This document shows, piece by piece, positions 52,464-64,000 of a DNA stretch of 64,000 bases. The notes under the pieces are model-generated. The model saw only the letters and a program-made list of their open reading frames with translations, was not told where the DNA came from and did no database searches. The stretch comes from Myoxocephalus aenaeus. Lineage: Eukaryota; Chordata; Actinopteri; Perciformes; Cottidae. Position numbers and translations under genes: made by a program. Numbering within the stretch: the first letter of the stretch is position 1; the number at the start of each line of letters is the position of its first letter. The stretch lies in contig JBAMJR010000065.1 of assembly GCA_038501785.1 (NCBI GenBank), positions 5,964,501 to 6,028,500 on the forward strand, read 5' to 3'.

Positions 52464-52815
52464 TAATCAATCAATCAAACTTACAGACTCAAGGTCCAGA
52501 TAATACAAAAGACGTTAAATAGAATAAAATACATACAAAAGCACAATTTAAATACACAGACCTATCAATGCTTTATAAATAGACAGCTGTACCAGTGTCT
52601 CCATAGATGGGACTGGTATCCTGTACTTTATGTTTGATAAAACCAAGATGATCTCATTTTCAGAGTCATTAACTCGATAGATACATTTATACATAGAATT
52701 TCTTAAAACAGCTTGGAAAGTATTAACTCCTGCAGCCACAAACATTTCACTGTTAATATCACACATTTGACTTAATCTCGGAAATTCTTGCCTCGTACTT
52801 TCATGGAATTTCACC
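52464..52815 (-). mobile_element. 3' end of a non-LTR (LINE) retrotransposon, minus strand
   Basis: On the minus strand the block from 52814 reads a frame with MFVAAGVNTFQAVLRN and then MYKCIYRVNDSENEII. I associate these phrases with the extreme C-terminus of fish LINE ORF2. The minus-strand sequence then ends with TTTGATTGATTGATTAAAA (plus-strand TCAA units at about 52465-52479), the short tandem tail typical of several fish LINE groups. Only the last few hundred bases are present, as in a 5'-truncated insertion, and the frame diverges after about 60 codons. The clade is undecided. Confidence 0.55.
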
Positions 52816-53145
52816 CCCCTCCGTAATTTATTATTGTAAATTCATGGAAACCATTGTCTGAAATGTGCAAAATTAATAATATGTGTATATGTTTGGTTAA
52901 AATTCGGTGACCAGCTGAGTAACTCCTGGCTACAGCTCTGCTCGTCTCTGTGGTGGAAACCAGGCGATCACATGTCCAGCTCCACCCCTCCAGGACAGAT
53001 AAGTGTAAATGATCCTCACTTCTCACAGTAGGTAACACAACACAGATTATTATTCTGTGCTGCAGGGGTTTGTGTGGACTCTTCCTGTGGCATGAATCAT
53101 TAAACAGGTGACTGTAATCCATACAGACAGGCTGAGCTATCTGAT

Positions 53146-53158
53146 GCTGCCTGGCAAC
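53146..53158 (+). promoter_or_regulatory. X-box-like RFX motif, distal
   Basis: GCTGCC-T-GGCAAC fits the loose X-box pattern RYYNYY-N(1-3)-RRNRAC. It lies about 0.7 kb upstream of the tekt3 start codon. Confidence 0.45.
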
Positions 53159-53467
53159 AAACTGAACTCCTCTGCTTTGAAGACAAAGCTCAGATTGCTC
53201 ACCTTCCAACAAGAAATGTGAAGGCAGGCGACCTCCCGAAAATGTGAACTTGCACAGTTAAGTAGAGGACGAGAACAATTGGCAGACTATAGTGCCACGG
53301 ATTAGTTTTGTGTGCTTAAATGTGTCTATTTAGGAGAGTTTTAGGATTATCTGGAGTTGCAGTAAGCCAATAAGAAGCCACACAGAGAATGTTTTTCTTA
53401 AATGTACTTCAACAAAGTAAAAGTACCTGCTCACCATTCATCTGGAAATGCCAGGCAGAGTGTTTCA

Positions 53468-53482
53468 GTCACCTATGGCAAC
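53468..53482 (+). promoter_or_regulatory. X-box-like RFX motif, proximal, upstream of tekt3
   Basis: GTCACC-TAT-GGCAAC fits the X-box pattern with a 3-base spacer and a GT start. It sits roughly 150 bp before the proposed first exon of tekt3, with an NF-Y type box (ATTGG, 53547-53551) between. RFX factors drive many ciliary genes through such sites close to the promoter. Confidence 0.55.
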
Positions 53483-53599
53483 TGCTTCTGGGACAACAGA
53501 AATCTTGGATGGGCCGGCTCCCGCAGCCGAAGGACCGCGCCACACCATTGGCTGGCTGAAAGAATGACTGGCAAACTTGTCCATCTATTATGCATGTCA

Positions 53600-53697
53600 G
53601 TTTACCTTTAGTGCGTTCTTGAGCTCACTTCCAGGTAAGCACAGCCGAGAGGTAGCCGGCCAGCACCGAGACTCTCAGCACCCGTCTGTTCATCTTG
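53600..53697 (+). other. tekt3: Proposed noncoding first exon of tekt3
   Basis: Two donor sites follow one another: CCAG|GTAAGC (exon end 53634), a near-perfect consensus, and CTTG|GTAAGA (exon end 53697). Either could join the acceptor at 53866 (TTTTTATGCACTGCAG), leaving a short leader before the ATG at 53890. The transcription start is not visible; no clear TATA box is present. Confidence 0.4.
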
Positions 53698-53889
53698 GTA
53701 AGACATTTATTTTTCTGTTTTGATGCTTTTTTGTTCTTTACCTATCACCTCTATTGATGGAAAAGTAATTATTCTGTATTTCATGTCTTGGAGCTGTAAA
53801 ATATGAACAATATATCTGGAATTTTTAAGCCTACCTGTTGAGAAAAGTTATTTTTATGCACTGCAGGAGCACCCTGAGGGGAATCAAAA

Positions 53890-56800
53890 ATGGAGCTGAT
53901 GGGATCTTCTCTAACAGCCACATATGCTCGGCCAAAAACCACCCACTTCCTGCCCGCCATCTCCACCATGGCGTCCAGCTATCGCAACACCCAGCCTGCG
54001 TTGGCCATGAACCCCAGCGCCAACCTGTGGAGGACCAACGCCTACTACAAAAGCAGCGGCATCGTCCCGACCCCCTCTTCCCTACAGCGAGATAATTTAG
54101 ACCTGGTTCGAGCCCAGACCATGTTCTACCCATCCAACAGGACGGCGATGTCCACCCGCTACACCCCCGACGACTGGTACAAGTCCAACATGAGCAACTA
54201 CATGGAGTCCGAGTCGTCCCGGAAGAGCGCAGAGAGACTCAGAAGAGATACCCTCAGGATGATGCAGGATAAGGAGCAGCTCACAAGGCTGACCCAAGAG
54301 AAAACCAGCAAGAACATCGGCGAGCGGCTTAATGACATCGTCTTCTGGAGGGCTGAGCTGAGCCACGAGATTGACAACATGGTGACAGAGATAGCAGCGC
54401 TCACTGAGGTCAAGAGGAGGCTGGAGAGAGCCTTGGCAGAGACTCAAGGGCCCCTTCAGGTAAGGGTGGGAGGAATACATGAGTGTGTGTGTGCGTGGGT
54501 GTGTGTTACCTTGAAGTAGCAAACACACTGATATCTGGTAAGTAATATTGGACTTTCGAGTTGTGTTATTGGAACATTTTGCGGGAAATATTGACATTTC
54601 AACGAGGACTATTTGCATTTGCCTTGAAATCTTCACATTTGGGTCAGGCCTTTTGCTCACGGCACTCTTTAACACCCGTGCATATCACGGCTCTGGTGTG
54701 CGTCACTGCGTCTGTGGTGAAACAGTTTTGACTAGAGCGTCCCCTCTTCGTTGTAGCAACTGTTGCATCTGGTCGTTCAGGAAACTTTGAAACGCAGCAG
54801 AGCTCTCGCTGGGCCAAAGTCCTAATTAGGTCAATGCCCGGACCACTGGTCATTTGTCTCAGCAAGAGTGAGTCAACTTGATCTAGCTGGAGATCTGATG
54901 ACATGACAACACCTTGCTCAGCTCAGATCATGTGGCAGGTGGCTTTCTTTGAGACTTCTGCAGGTAACTGAAACTAGAGAATTCAGCTTATACAATGCAC
55001 TATATAGTGTATGCATAGGGACGGGGGACATGGACTTATATACCGTACCTGCTCATCTATTCAAAATGTCACAATGAAGACATTGCGGCATTTTGAAAGA
55101 TATTTAATTACCACCTCAACTTATTTCAGTCATGATCTCTTTGTCAACAGGTGTCTCAAGAGTGTTTGTACCACAGAGAGAAGCGGATGTCCATCGATCT
55201 GGTCCATGACGGCGTGGAGAAAGACCTCATCAGGGTAACGTTAAAGCAGGAGTGTGAGCATGTGTGACTTCCGATAGCAACCTTGGAAAATGAATGTGCA
55301 TATTGTGTTTACTTGCGTCGCAACAAGGAAGTGGAAGTCATCAAGTCATGTCAGGAAAGGATGAGGCGACATCTGGACAGAGCCATCGCTCAGCTGGCGT
55401 GAGTCTGAGACATCAATTTATGAAATAGTATTAAATGTCGGATTCTATTCGATGTGATCTTTAAAAAAAAACTGTGACGTTTGACATGGATTTGATACAT
55501 AGTTGTGTTTCCGTGTTGCTTTGTGGGGTTCCTCAGGTCAAACCGAGCAGCCCAGCATGAATTGGAAAGAGACATGAGCGACAAAGTGACCGCTCAGAGG
55601 ATAGATGGCAGGTGTCACCATCTGAGGAACACATCCGACGGTATCGGCTACTACAGAGGGATTGAAAGACTTGACCCCTCGTGAGTACAGTTTCATCACG
55701 TCAAACGGCTGCTAACAATTTCCTTTGTTGGTCTAAACCAGCGTGGTATACCGGACGGGTTAAATTGTCAATCACAGACAGAATCGCAGTCTTTTGAAAG
55801 TCAAACTAAATCTATTTTGTTCATAAACTAGGTTTAAACCCAACATAATGAGTCTGCACTGCAGCCATGATAAAAAACTAATTGAGACTTCACAATTTCA
55901 GGAGAATCCATCCAATACGTGTTGAGATATTTTAGGCTGGACCAAAGTTGTGGACCAATCGAAAGATCTAGCCACATCACTAGCAATGGCTAGAAAGTAT
56001 CCAACAATTGTCCTGCCTACATCATTTGTCAATGACAGTGAGAGTGTCATGCCTCCCCCCCCCCCCCCCCCCCCCCCCCCGGCAGGCTCTCTCTACCGGA
56101 CTCGTGGTCCAAGTTCACAGACGACAACATCCTGCTCTCCCAGAGCGAACGAGCCTCCTCCCAGAAGCTGAGGGACGAGATCGAGATCCTGCTGAGCACC
56201 ACGTCCAACGAAATGTGGAACCAGTTCAACAACGCCAATGTGGCCTTCACCAACCGCATATCGGAAACCGCCGATGCCAAGAACAGCCTGCAGACGCACC
56301 TGGCTAAGGTGTGGACCCCGTCCACGTGGCCGCACGTCCCGAAAGACGATGCGGTTTTGAATGAGAAACTACCCCATCTGTTTATCAGAGTTCTGCCTTC
56401 ATCTTGATGTTTCTTCCCTGGGTAAAAAAAAGAAGTGTCTGTTAAAGAGGCAATCACATGGCTCCGAGTTGAATCCATTCCTTCTCTAACTAAATTTGCC
56501 ACTTACGAGGAAGAGATCATGTGTTTTTTCACGTCGTAAAAACAGTACCTGTGCTAGATATCTGCCAAAAATGCACAGTGCATAAATGAGAAGAGAAATC
56601 CGTTGGGGACTTGTGTCTCGTCTGCAGTGGATTGTGTGCATGTTTACGGTAAAACATTCCTGTCAGAAGAGAAGGAATGGTGATAAATGCCCCTTTCATT
56701 GCTCGTGCCACACTCTACACTGGATCCCATTGTTCTCGGGTTAATTGCAGGGGGTTAAACAGTGAATCCACATCAGCTGTTGGATGGGTTTGAACACTGA

Positions 56801-58164
56801 CAGCAGCTGTGATGTGAGACACACAGTCCTTAATAAAGCTCTGTCACTGTCAGTTGTAAGGAGTAGTGATTTGCTGGAATTAAATTACATCAAATGGGTT
56901 GGGACAGAGCAGGCCACTGTGCAGCGCTGTGCTCAGCTGATTCAAAGCTGACAGCGGACACTGTTTACTTGTTCTCTGCCTCTACTATTGAGATTCTCAT
57001 TTATCCCCCCCCCCCACCTCCTCTCGTCAATAGTTCCTCTTTTACCCTATTTAATGAATAAGACACTCCGCTGTTACTATGATTAGACAAGGCTTTCCTC
57101 TTCTGTCACTTCATCCTGAGTGTGTCTCGTCTCATCGCCCAGACTCTGCAGGAGATCTTCCAGACAGAGATGCTGATCGAGTCTCTGAAGAAGGCCCTCA
57201 GAGACAAAGAGTGCCCGCTGAAGGTGGCCCAAACCCGGCTGGAGGAGAGGACCCGCAGGCCCAACGTGGAGCTCTGCAGGGACAACCCGCACCACAGGTG
57301 CTGTCGCTGTGCAAATGCAGTGCTCCTTCGTCCGTTGGCCATTAGCACATTCATGAGATACAAAGTCATTCGTTTCTGCAGACATTTTCCGATAAAGATC
57401 GATCACACGGGTTAATACAAAAAATACATAAAATACTTTTGTATATTTGTTCATTTGTATTGAGTTGGGCAAAATCCAAAATATAGTAGCTACGTACATT
57501 GAATCTTAAACTATGTACATGTTCTACACTGACATTAATGCAAATATAATTGTTCTTATATCAGATCTTGGTTTCTTATTGCTGACCAGCAATCTACTGG
57601 AGCTGATTTGACATTAACACATTTGACATTTTATGTATGGATGCAATGCACAGCTTAACCAAAATTAACGATTTATTAAAAGTTAAGAGTGCAATGTATT
57701 GCATTTTTGTATTTCTTCCTTTCATGCGGATGTAACACTTTTCGCGAAGCTACCTTTGGGAGACGTTGATCAGTGACTTAAGTGACATAATGGATATTAA
57801 CTACAATATTTCTTTAACTATAACAATATCACATCAATAAATCATTTTACAGTCTGTGTTTCCTGAGGCTAACAAGGTTTCCTTGCCTTCTTCCTCTCTC
57901 CTGCTAATTTAACGGCGAGCTGCTTCTCCTTCTCCTTCCTCGTTTAGACTGGTGGGCGAGGTGAGGGAGATCGAGGACACCATCCATCGGCTCCAGGAGA
58001 GGCTGATGCAGGCGGAGAACACTCTGCAGACTCTGGTCAAGACCAAAGTGACCCTGGAGCATGACCTGTCCATCAAGGCCAACTCGCTCTTCCTGGACCA
58101 GGAGAAGTGCATGAGCATGCGCAAGAGCTTTCCCAGCATGCCTCGCCTGGTGGGCTACACCTGA
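53890..58164 (+). CDS. tekt3: Tektin-3, complete, seven coding exons, 487 residues
   Basis: Tektins are coiled-coil proteins that form filaments inside the A-tubule of ciliary and flagellar doublet microtubules; tektin-3 is known mainly from sperm flagella. Coding exons are 53890-54459, 55151-55234, 55328-55398, 55537-55680, 56086-56308, 57143-57297 and 57948-58164. All have GT/AG borders, and the phases join without a break to 487 residues (human, as I recall, 490). The ATG has a strong context (AAAATGG), and the start MELMGSSLTATYARP matches vertebrate tektin-3. Helical heptad-rich sequence spans most of residues 110-470. Clear family blocks include ECLYHREKRM, NEMWNQFN, TADAKN, LQEIFQTEM and, at 403-411, the tektin signature RPNVELCRD. 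The C-terminus is KSFPSMPRLVGYT. The exon 3 acceptor (CGCAACAAG) is weak, and the exon 5 acceptor follows a 26-C run. No inactivating lesion is seen. Confidence 0.95.
56055..56080 (+). repeat. tekt3: C26 homopolymer in the tekt3 exon 5 acceptor
   Basis: Twenty-six consecutive Cs end five bases before the exon (CCC...GGCAG|GCTC). They replace the usual mixed T/C polypyrimidine tract. Length in the assembly may be inexact. Confidence 0.95.
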
Positions 58165-58351
58165 ACTACGTCTTCAAAGAGGACGGACCACTAGAATTGA
58201 CTACCACTGCTCCAGTGGTTTTGGAGTGATTTTTGAGGGTGTTGTGGGTGATTTGACCGAAACAAAATTGCTTCATTTTACGGGCACTGACGTCTAAACT
58301 GATCATAAACAGTGGATTATCGTACTTTTGAGTAGTGTACCCGTAATGTAA

Positions 58352-58367
58352 AATAAAAAGCAATAAA
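58352..58367 (+). terminator. tekt3: Tandem polyadenylation signals, tekt3
   Basis: Two AATAAA hexamers (58352-58357 and 58362-58367) lie about 190 bp after the tekt3 stop, followed by GT-rich sequence (AAAGTGTTGTGATGTC). This suggests a short 3'UTR ending near 58385. Confidence 0.65.
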
Positions 58368-60134
58368 AACGTAAAGTGTTGTGATGTCATAGGAGAATCG
58401 ATTACCTTGGTGACTAATCAGGTCTCCGAATGCTTTAATTTTGCCACCAATTACAGATATTTGTATATGGCATGTTTGCTGCATGTTACGAACCATTATC
58501 GTTAAACAAATGCTTGTGGTAACATCTGAAAAACATCTAATAAAAGCCTTGTAAATCATCAAAAACACACAACCCTCACACCAACTGTTAATTTCTTCAT
58601 GTCATACCAGAGGCATCTCAACAATCAAAGGGGATCCCTTCATATGTTCTGACAGCATCCACAGGAATGACATGTAACACACATCGTCACTCCATTCCTG
58701 CACTTGAAGGCTTTGATTCATAACCGTAACCCCTTTGCTTTTAACCCCATGAACAGCAGTAATTTGGGTTTTATACAGATCTGTCGTCACACCAGTGGAG
58801 CGCAAGCGGACCTGGTAGCGCTCGCGACATCAATCCCCAAACAAATAGCCAGGATAAGCTTGCGCAACGCGGTTGCTCGAGACAAAGGCAAACGCTCTCT
58901 GAAGGCTCACTCAGATCCGCCAGCGGTCTCTGACCTGAATGTCACCTTAAAGGGGAGCCACCGATTTGAATCCACGCACACACCCTCGGTCAATTGTTGC
59001 ACGCAGAAATATGGATCGCGAAGGACGTTTGTGTTTCTCCCGTCCGACTTTGATGACCCATCACTCATCGCCTCGCCCATTGGAGGAGCTGAACAAACAA
59101 CTTGTGAGTCACATGTGAAACCCCACACCCACCGTATAGGACTCCAGCCTCATACCGCTCACTTCTCATTGGCTGCTTTCTCCACCGGCACAGGGAGAGG
59201 TGCCATCCACTCCGACTTGAACCGGCACATTTAAAGACGTGGCCCTGAATCAACTTTGAACGCACATAAACACTATTTTTGACCCAACCCTCCCACTCCT
59301 GCTGTGTAACCTTTGGCTGCACTGAGGAATGTAAACTCTGCTCGTACCACCGATGCGGCTTCAGTTAAACGTCGTCAGTACAGTAGTGACCGCGCCTCCA
59401 ATCGTTAAATGGATCGCCACCATCAGAGCTCGGGGGAGAAATCCCATCACAATTGAAGAGTCATATTTTTTCTGGTTCTAAAATACAATTCAACCTTGGT
59501 TTGTCTTTTAGTCAATTTCTGTTTGATTTCCTTGCTAACTTATAGCGTCAGAAGGAAAAGAGCATGCACCAAAATACGCCTGCGTTCGAGTGCGTGTCTG
59601 TCAAACAACGTGAATGGAGGTTAAGAGACAGACGTTAGCACTGGCAAAGTAATCACAGTTAATAAGAGATGCAACCGGGCCGCTGAGCTCCACTCACATC
59701 TACCTCAAAATCTGGTTAAAAGCATGACAACATCTCCCGTGTAAATAGAGTAGTTTCATTATAGAGACTCCTGACTGGAGGGAGGGAGTGGCCGTACAGA
59801 TAAACCGCTCAGTGCAGCATGTGTGTGTAACTTGCACTTTGATTTAGGAGTAATGTTTTACAACTATATTAAGTCACTGTCACAGTGAGCCCTCTTGTGT
59901 TGGACTAAAACCCTCAGGAGAGAGTCAATGGCAGGAGCTCTCTGCCATGGCTTCCGACGTGCATGTTCGTGTGTGTTCGTGTGTGTGTGTGTGTGTGTGT
60001 AGTCCCACTCCTGCCCAGGCACATTCCTCAGCCCTAGTATTGCAAAGAAAGGCCCCCTGTTGTCTCGCTTACATCAAAAGACTCGCTGCTCATCGCCTTG
60101 TAATTAAACACACTGACAGATAGCACAGAGTCGA

Positions 60135-60156
60135 CCCCCCCCCCCCCCCCCCCCCC
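60135..60156. repeat. C22 homopolymer
   Basis: Twenty-two consecutive Cs between TCGA and TCTTTATC in intergenic sequence; the assembled length may be inexact. Confidence 0.95.
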
Positions 60157-61049
60157 TCTTTATCTATCCCTTTTTGCTTTCCCCTTCTTCCAACTCGGTT
60201 CACATAAGTAGAATGAACCTCCCTCGTTTCTCCAGCGTATGCCTCTTTGAGGTTACGGGTCTCTGTTGGGATGGGACGCAAATAGGCCTTCCTATTTGAC
60301 CTCCTCTACCACCCCCGCTTATGGGGAATGTACTCTGGAATTCTCCCCGCGGTCCAAACAGATTGCCGGTTTATTCTTAACGCCCGGTCTTGTTATAGAT
60401 GCCCTGCGCCCCATGTTGTTTTATGTTTCTGACATACCACTGGACCAAACTGAAGAGCTGGTTGCAGATTACTTGAGACTGGTGTCAGCCACCGAGGGTT
60501 TCTTACTCGGTGCTGTAATTACAGACTTAGACTGAGTGTGCACCATTGAAGGAGAAAAGTGGTGGACGTCATGGAGATTGTTTGCTTTACTCGAACTATG
60601 TCAGTTTAAGTATTACCACTGATTACTCTATTATGGGCATTGATTCTAATTTGTACAAACAAATGTTAATTTGTTGGCAACTTCATTACGTTATGGTTAG
60701 TTAGATCTCCAAAACAGACAATGTGGAAGCAAAACTGGCCTCAATACACATCCAGTCGACACAGAGCAACATTATTATCATACAGGAGTCGTGTTTCTGG
60801 CCAACTCTCCAATATTTGCCTGCCTTTAAACTCTGTTTTGGTCTCCACCAACACCAGCCAAATGGAAAGCTGGCTCATTATGTTGCTCGTTGTTTGACTT
60901 TCTGGTCCAGTCGTTAGGTGTTGTTAGGTAGCGTGCAGTGGGTTAACTTGAGGTTTCTTTGGACATTTGAAATTACCTTCTAATGGAAACCAACCCAATC
61001 TTATAGGAAGGCACATTAATTTCACGAAATTCTATTTTTTATGTGTTTT

Positions 61050-61260
61050 AGGGTTTTTGCCAGTCATTTAACACCACGGTCTTACTGTGAAACTATGATG
61101 GCTGCAGTCGGGGAGGCAACACAACCAATTAGTTGGGTTGAGGAAAAACAACATGGTTGGGCTTCAAATAAGTTTGCAAACTACAGTAAAAGGTAAAAAA
61201 AAAAGGCATTCTTGTTGCCCACAAAAAAACTTACAAATTGTTGTGTCACTCATAACCCAT
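61050..61260. repeat. Possible interspersed repeat, unclassified
   Basis: Phrases such as TTGGGTTGAGGAAAAACAAC and ATGGTTGGGCTTCAAATAAG resemble a repeat I have seen in many percomorph introns, built on a CAACC/GGTTG core. No ends or coding sequence are visible and the boundaries are rough. Confidence 0.3.
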
Positions 61261-64000
61261 TTGGTGAGACATCACCACACATCACACACAAAGTTATTTG
61301 ATTCTATATTAATATAAACAACATTTTGATTCATGTAGATTTAGCTCTCTGATTTCCAAAAAAAAAAGCAATTTTCCTGTGCTGTACTACACAGTGCTTT
61401 CTTTTTCAGAGGGTACTATTCGAAGCTTCTACTTATACTACAGGTGATTTGTCCAGCCCGTCTTTTGTGATAATTCAATTTAGGCTTTTTGTCTAATGGC
61501 CTGCAGTAACCATCGTAACCAAGTATAATTAAATTGAATAAAGCAGACCATCTCTTACTTCATGAAACCTTAAATCCAGCTGTAACTTCAATGTAAAAAA
61601 AAGAAGAAGCAAAACAACATATTAAAACATGTACCAAATACTACATTATGTGCGTGTACAACAACACAATATCAACACACCATAATGCAGCACAAAGAAA
61701 TTGTCCAATTACAATTGGAATGAGCTTTTTTTGCCAGGTTCCTAGTCTTATCTTTGGTATTTAAAAAAAACATCATCATGAAACAATCATGAAAAATGTG
61801 TCTGGGTTATAATTTTGGCAAACATATCCAAATTACCGAAAGACGTTGCCAGGGTTTTCACGGGATCGCGGCCTTAAATCCCTATCGCTCGACGCTACGG
61901 AACATTTATCACTTCATCTCCTTTTCGTCTCAAACTGCCGGAGAGCTCAGTTTGGACCGAACACCAAGCATTCATGGGAACCAGCTCTTCCGGCCGCTTT
62001 TGGATCGTTGCCAAAAAACGCTGAGTTTTCTCAAGAGGCTGTTTGGGGGCTGTTAAAACCGTCTATTGCTAAAGAAAAGAAGGGAAAAGAAACTAAGCGG
62101 GAATCCGTTGAGCAATCGGGCCGCTAACAGTTACGAGCTAGAGAGAGGAAGCTGGAGACGGACTGATAAGACACATAATGCATAATGCGGTTTTCCATCC
62201 CAACTGACAGCCTCTCGCACGGTGGCTGTCTGCTGATGACTTTGCTCACATGAGAAATCTTTGCCTCCCTAAACTTGAATCAAATCACCATTATACCCCC
62301 CCACCCCACCCCCAAAAAAACATTCTGCACATAACTGTGTCTCCAATCAGGGAGTTGAGATAAGCCAGAGAAGCATGGGTCATTGGTCAAATGGGTCATT
62401 TGTGTGATTGAGTGGAATTCTGGAGCGATCCATAACATCGATCTGTGAGACACAATCCTTTCTTTTCACATTCTCCGTGGAAAGAGCAGCGGGTGGACGA
62501 CAGAGCGACACACAGGTCAAGATACAGTACTGCAGTCTTTCCTGCTGAATCATCGTGGGGGTGAGGATGACTGGGAGTTATGCGCTGCGGTCTGAGGCAA
62601 TAAGATCTAATAAACGTGGCTTCAGCAGGAACCATGGGAACAAGCAGAGCACAATAAAAAAATAGAGCTGCAGTTCCCCTTCATCCATTTTCCACATTGT
62701 CATGGCGGTGACCTTTATTGCTTGTCCACTTCTTTCGCCGTTTACAAATCGAATGTCACGGGATATGGCGTGGATCACGGCCGTGTGATTTCAGTAACGT
62801 CAGGATGACACGGGCCTTTTTTTCCCCGATTCTTCGAGAGGCTATTTTAATGCCCGATTTTTGCTGACGAGCTTCATTTCAAAGTGAGCAAAGGAATGAT
62901 GCAACCGCTGACATGTTCCCCAAAACAGTGAGATGTTGGGCTTAAGTAACTAATTCATGAGCGTAGATGAAATACTATAGCAATGACTTCGCTTTGTAGG
63001 ACTTTAGAGTGAAATCCTTTTTAGTTTTTTTATTATCTAACAACTCCACCCACAGACTGTCTTTACTCACATCAATCTGTTGTGTATTTAGTGTATTTTA
63101 AAAGGGACGGGGCTCGGTTCAGCTCCCTGTGCTGTCACCGCTCTGTGTCTCGTCTGATTAAAGTGTGATGACAAGACGAGGGCCGTGAGTAGCTCAAAAC
63201 TTTATCCACGCACACAGACAAACAGACTGTGTTTACCTGCCTGCCTCACCTCAATCCCGCCGGTCCTCCTTTGTGTGACTCATATCTGATTTGCACACTC
63301 CATTTGCGAGTATTACATCAGAAAACAATGGGATCGTGTGATTTCTGTACTCTCATGTCTGCATGTTGTTGTAAAACAGGAGAGTTTGATGTGAGTGGAG
63401 AGCCGGCTGCAGTGGGAGGGGAGCTATTAAGTGACTACAACTCAGTGGTCAGAGACAGACAGCGGCACTTCGCACGCTGATGACAGGACACGAGCACTGA
63501 CCCACCTTTGACCGACAGCTGTCAGAATCTGACACACGGAAGAGCCCGGACGAGGCCTTCCCCCTTCTGACCCACGAGGAGCATCGGCCGGATCCACCGA
63601 CTCAAAGCCGAGCCCGTTTACTCATCCCGGCTAATGGATTGTGGGTCGGAGCCAAGATGAGCCTAATTGCACAGCAAGTCAAGTGAAAGACGGCGGCCCT
63701 GTCACATTGTTTTAAAAGTCTACGAGGATGTAATCTCAGCCGAGTGAATGACGAAGGCCTTTTCGCCGCATTACCTCCAAACAAATTCTTCATCTTACCG
63801 ATCTCGATCGGTAGAAACGTAAACATCACGTGTGCACGCCGCATCTGCTTTACCGCTCTTCCCTGTGCTGGCATGCGGATGGAGTTACCGTAACTCGATC
63901 AGGTCTACTCTCCGCACTCATGCCAGGGTCCTATCTACGGCTCTGCTGTGCACTCTCGCCGTCTGCCGACGCTAACGCGGAGATAAGCCGCACCGATTTA

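Larger units (their letters stand above)
58386..64000. other. Gene-free right end of the window
   Basis: I recognise no exon on either strand. The interval contains a TG repeat near 59979-60000, a 22-C run at 60135-60156, possible repeat-derived sequence at about 61050-61260, and CpG-rich patches near 61850-62000 and 63480-63620. Open frames at 58704-59234 and 60266-60535 are described under rejected items. In human, PMP22 lies next in this direction after TEKT3, but no PMP22 coding exon is visible here. Confidence 0.5.

Noticed and set aside
53831..54675. Minus-strand frames opposite the first tekt3 exon
   Set aside because: They are antisense shadows of a clearly conserved tektin coding exon.
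58704..59234. 176-residue plus-strand frame after tekt3
   Set aside because: No recognisable domain, no hydrophobic or repeat pattern typical of a protein, and no promoter or polyadenylation context. Length alone is not sufficient in 64 kb.
60266..60535. 89-residue frame ending LLGAVITDLD
   Set aside because: The composition looks protein-like, but no motif is recognised and there is no flanking splice signal; kept only as a weak possibility.
61796..62127. Two overlapping frames of 86 and 93 residues
   Set aside because: No resemblance to known proteins and no splice or transcript signals; the region is merely CpG-containing and open by chance.

Overview
This is ordinary vertebrate nuclear DNA, almost certainly from a teleost fish. 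The genes are split by spliced introns. The sequence is rich in CA/TG, AG and TA microsatellites and carries fish-type Tc1 elements. The coding exons read as fish versions of vertebrate sdk2, cdc42ep4 and tekt3. All three recognised genes lie on the + strand. I see no bacterial, organellar or CRISPR features, and no tRNA or rRNA gene.

Layout: 1-4064 is the last intron of a sidekick cell adhesion gene, and 4065-4544 is its final coding exon, ending in the PDZ ligand GFSSFV. A 3'UTR of about 1.9 kb follows, to about 6.44 kb. After a 3.4 kb spacer, a GC-rich promoter region and noncoding first exon (about 9.95-10.18 kb) begin cdc42ep4. A 13.95 kb intron leads to its single coding exon at 24314-25358, which carries an apparent one-base frameshift, and a 3'UTR runs to about 28.13 kb. 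The stretch 28.1-53.1 kb has no recognised gene. It holds decayed repeats, a probable solo LTR, a dead 1216 bp Tc1 transposon with perfect 29 bp ends, a LINE tail, CTCF-like motifs and microsatellites. A complete tekt3 gene (seven coding exons, 487 aa) occupies 53.6-58.4 kb, preceded by two RFX X-box-like motifs typical of ciliary genes. The remaining 5.6 kb has no recognised gene.

The order and direction sdk2 then cdc42ep4 match the human 17q25 neighbourhood, as I recall it. tekt3 belongs to a different human neighbourhood (17p12, beside PMP22), so the 28-53 kb interval probably contains an ancestral rearrangement junction. The products act separately: a synaptic adhesion molecule, a CDC42 effector that shapes actin and septins, and a structural protein of ciliary or flagellar microtubules. 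I found no undescribed multi-gene system. The most useful leads are the cdc42ep4 frameshift, the CTCF-like motif pair near a synteny junction, the tekt3 X-boxes, the pure-C splice tract in tekt3, and the Pro/Gln-rich insertion in the sidekick tail.
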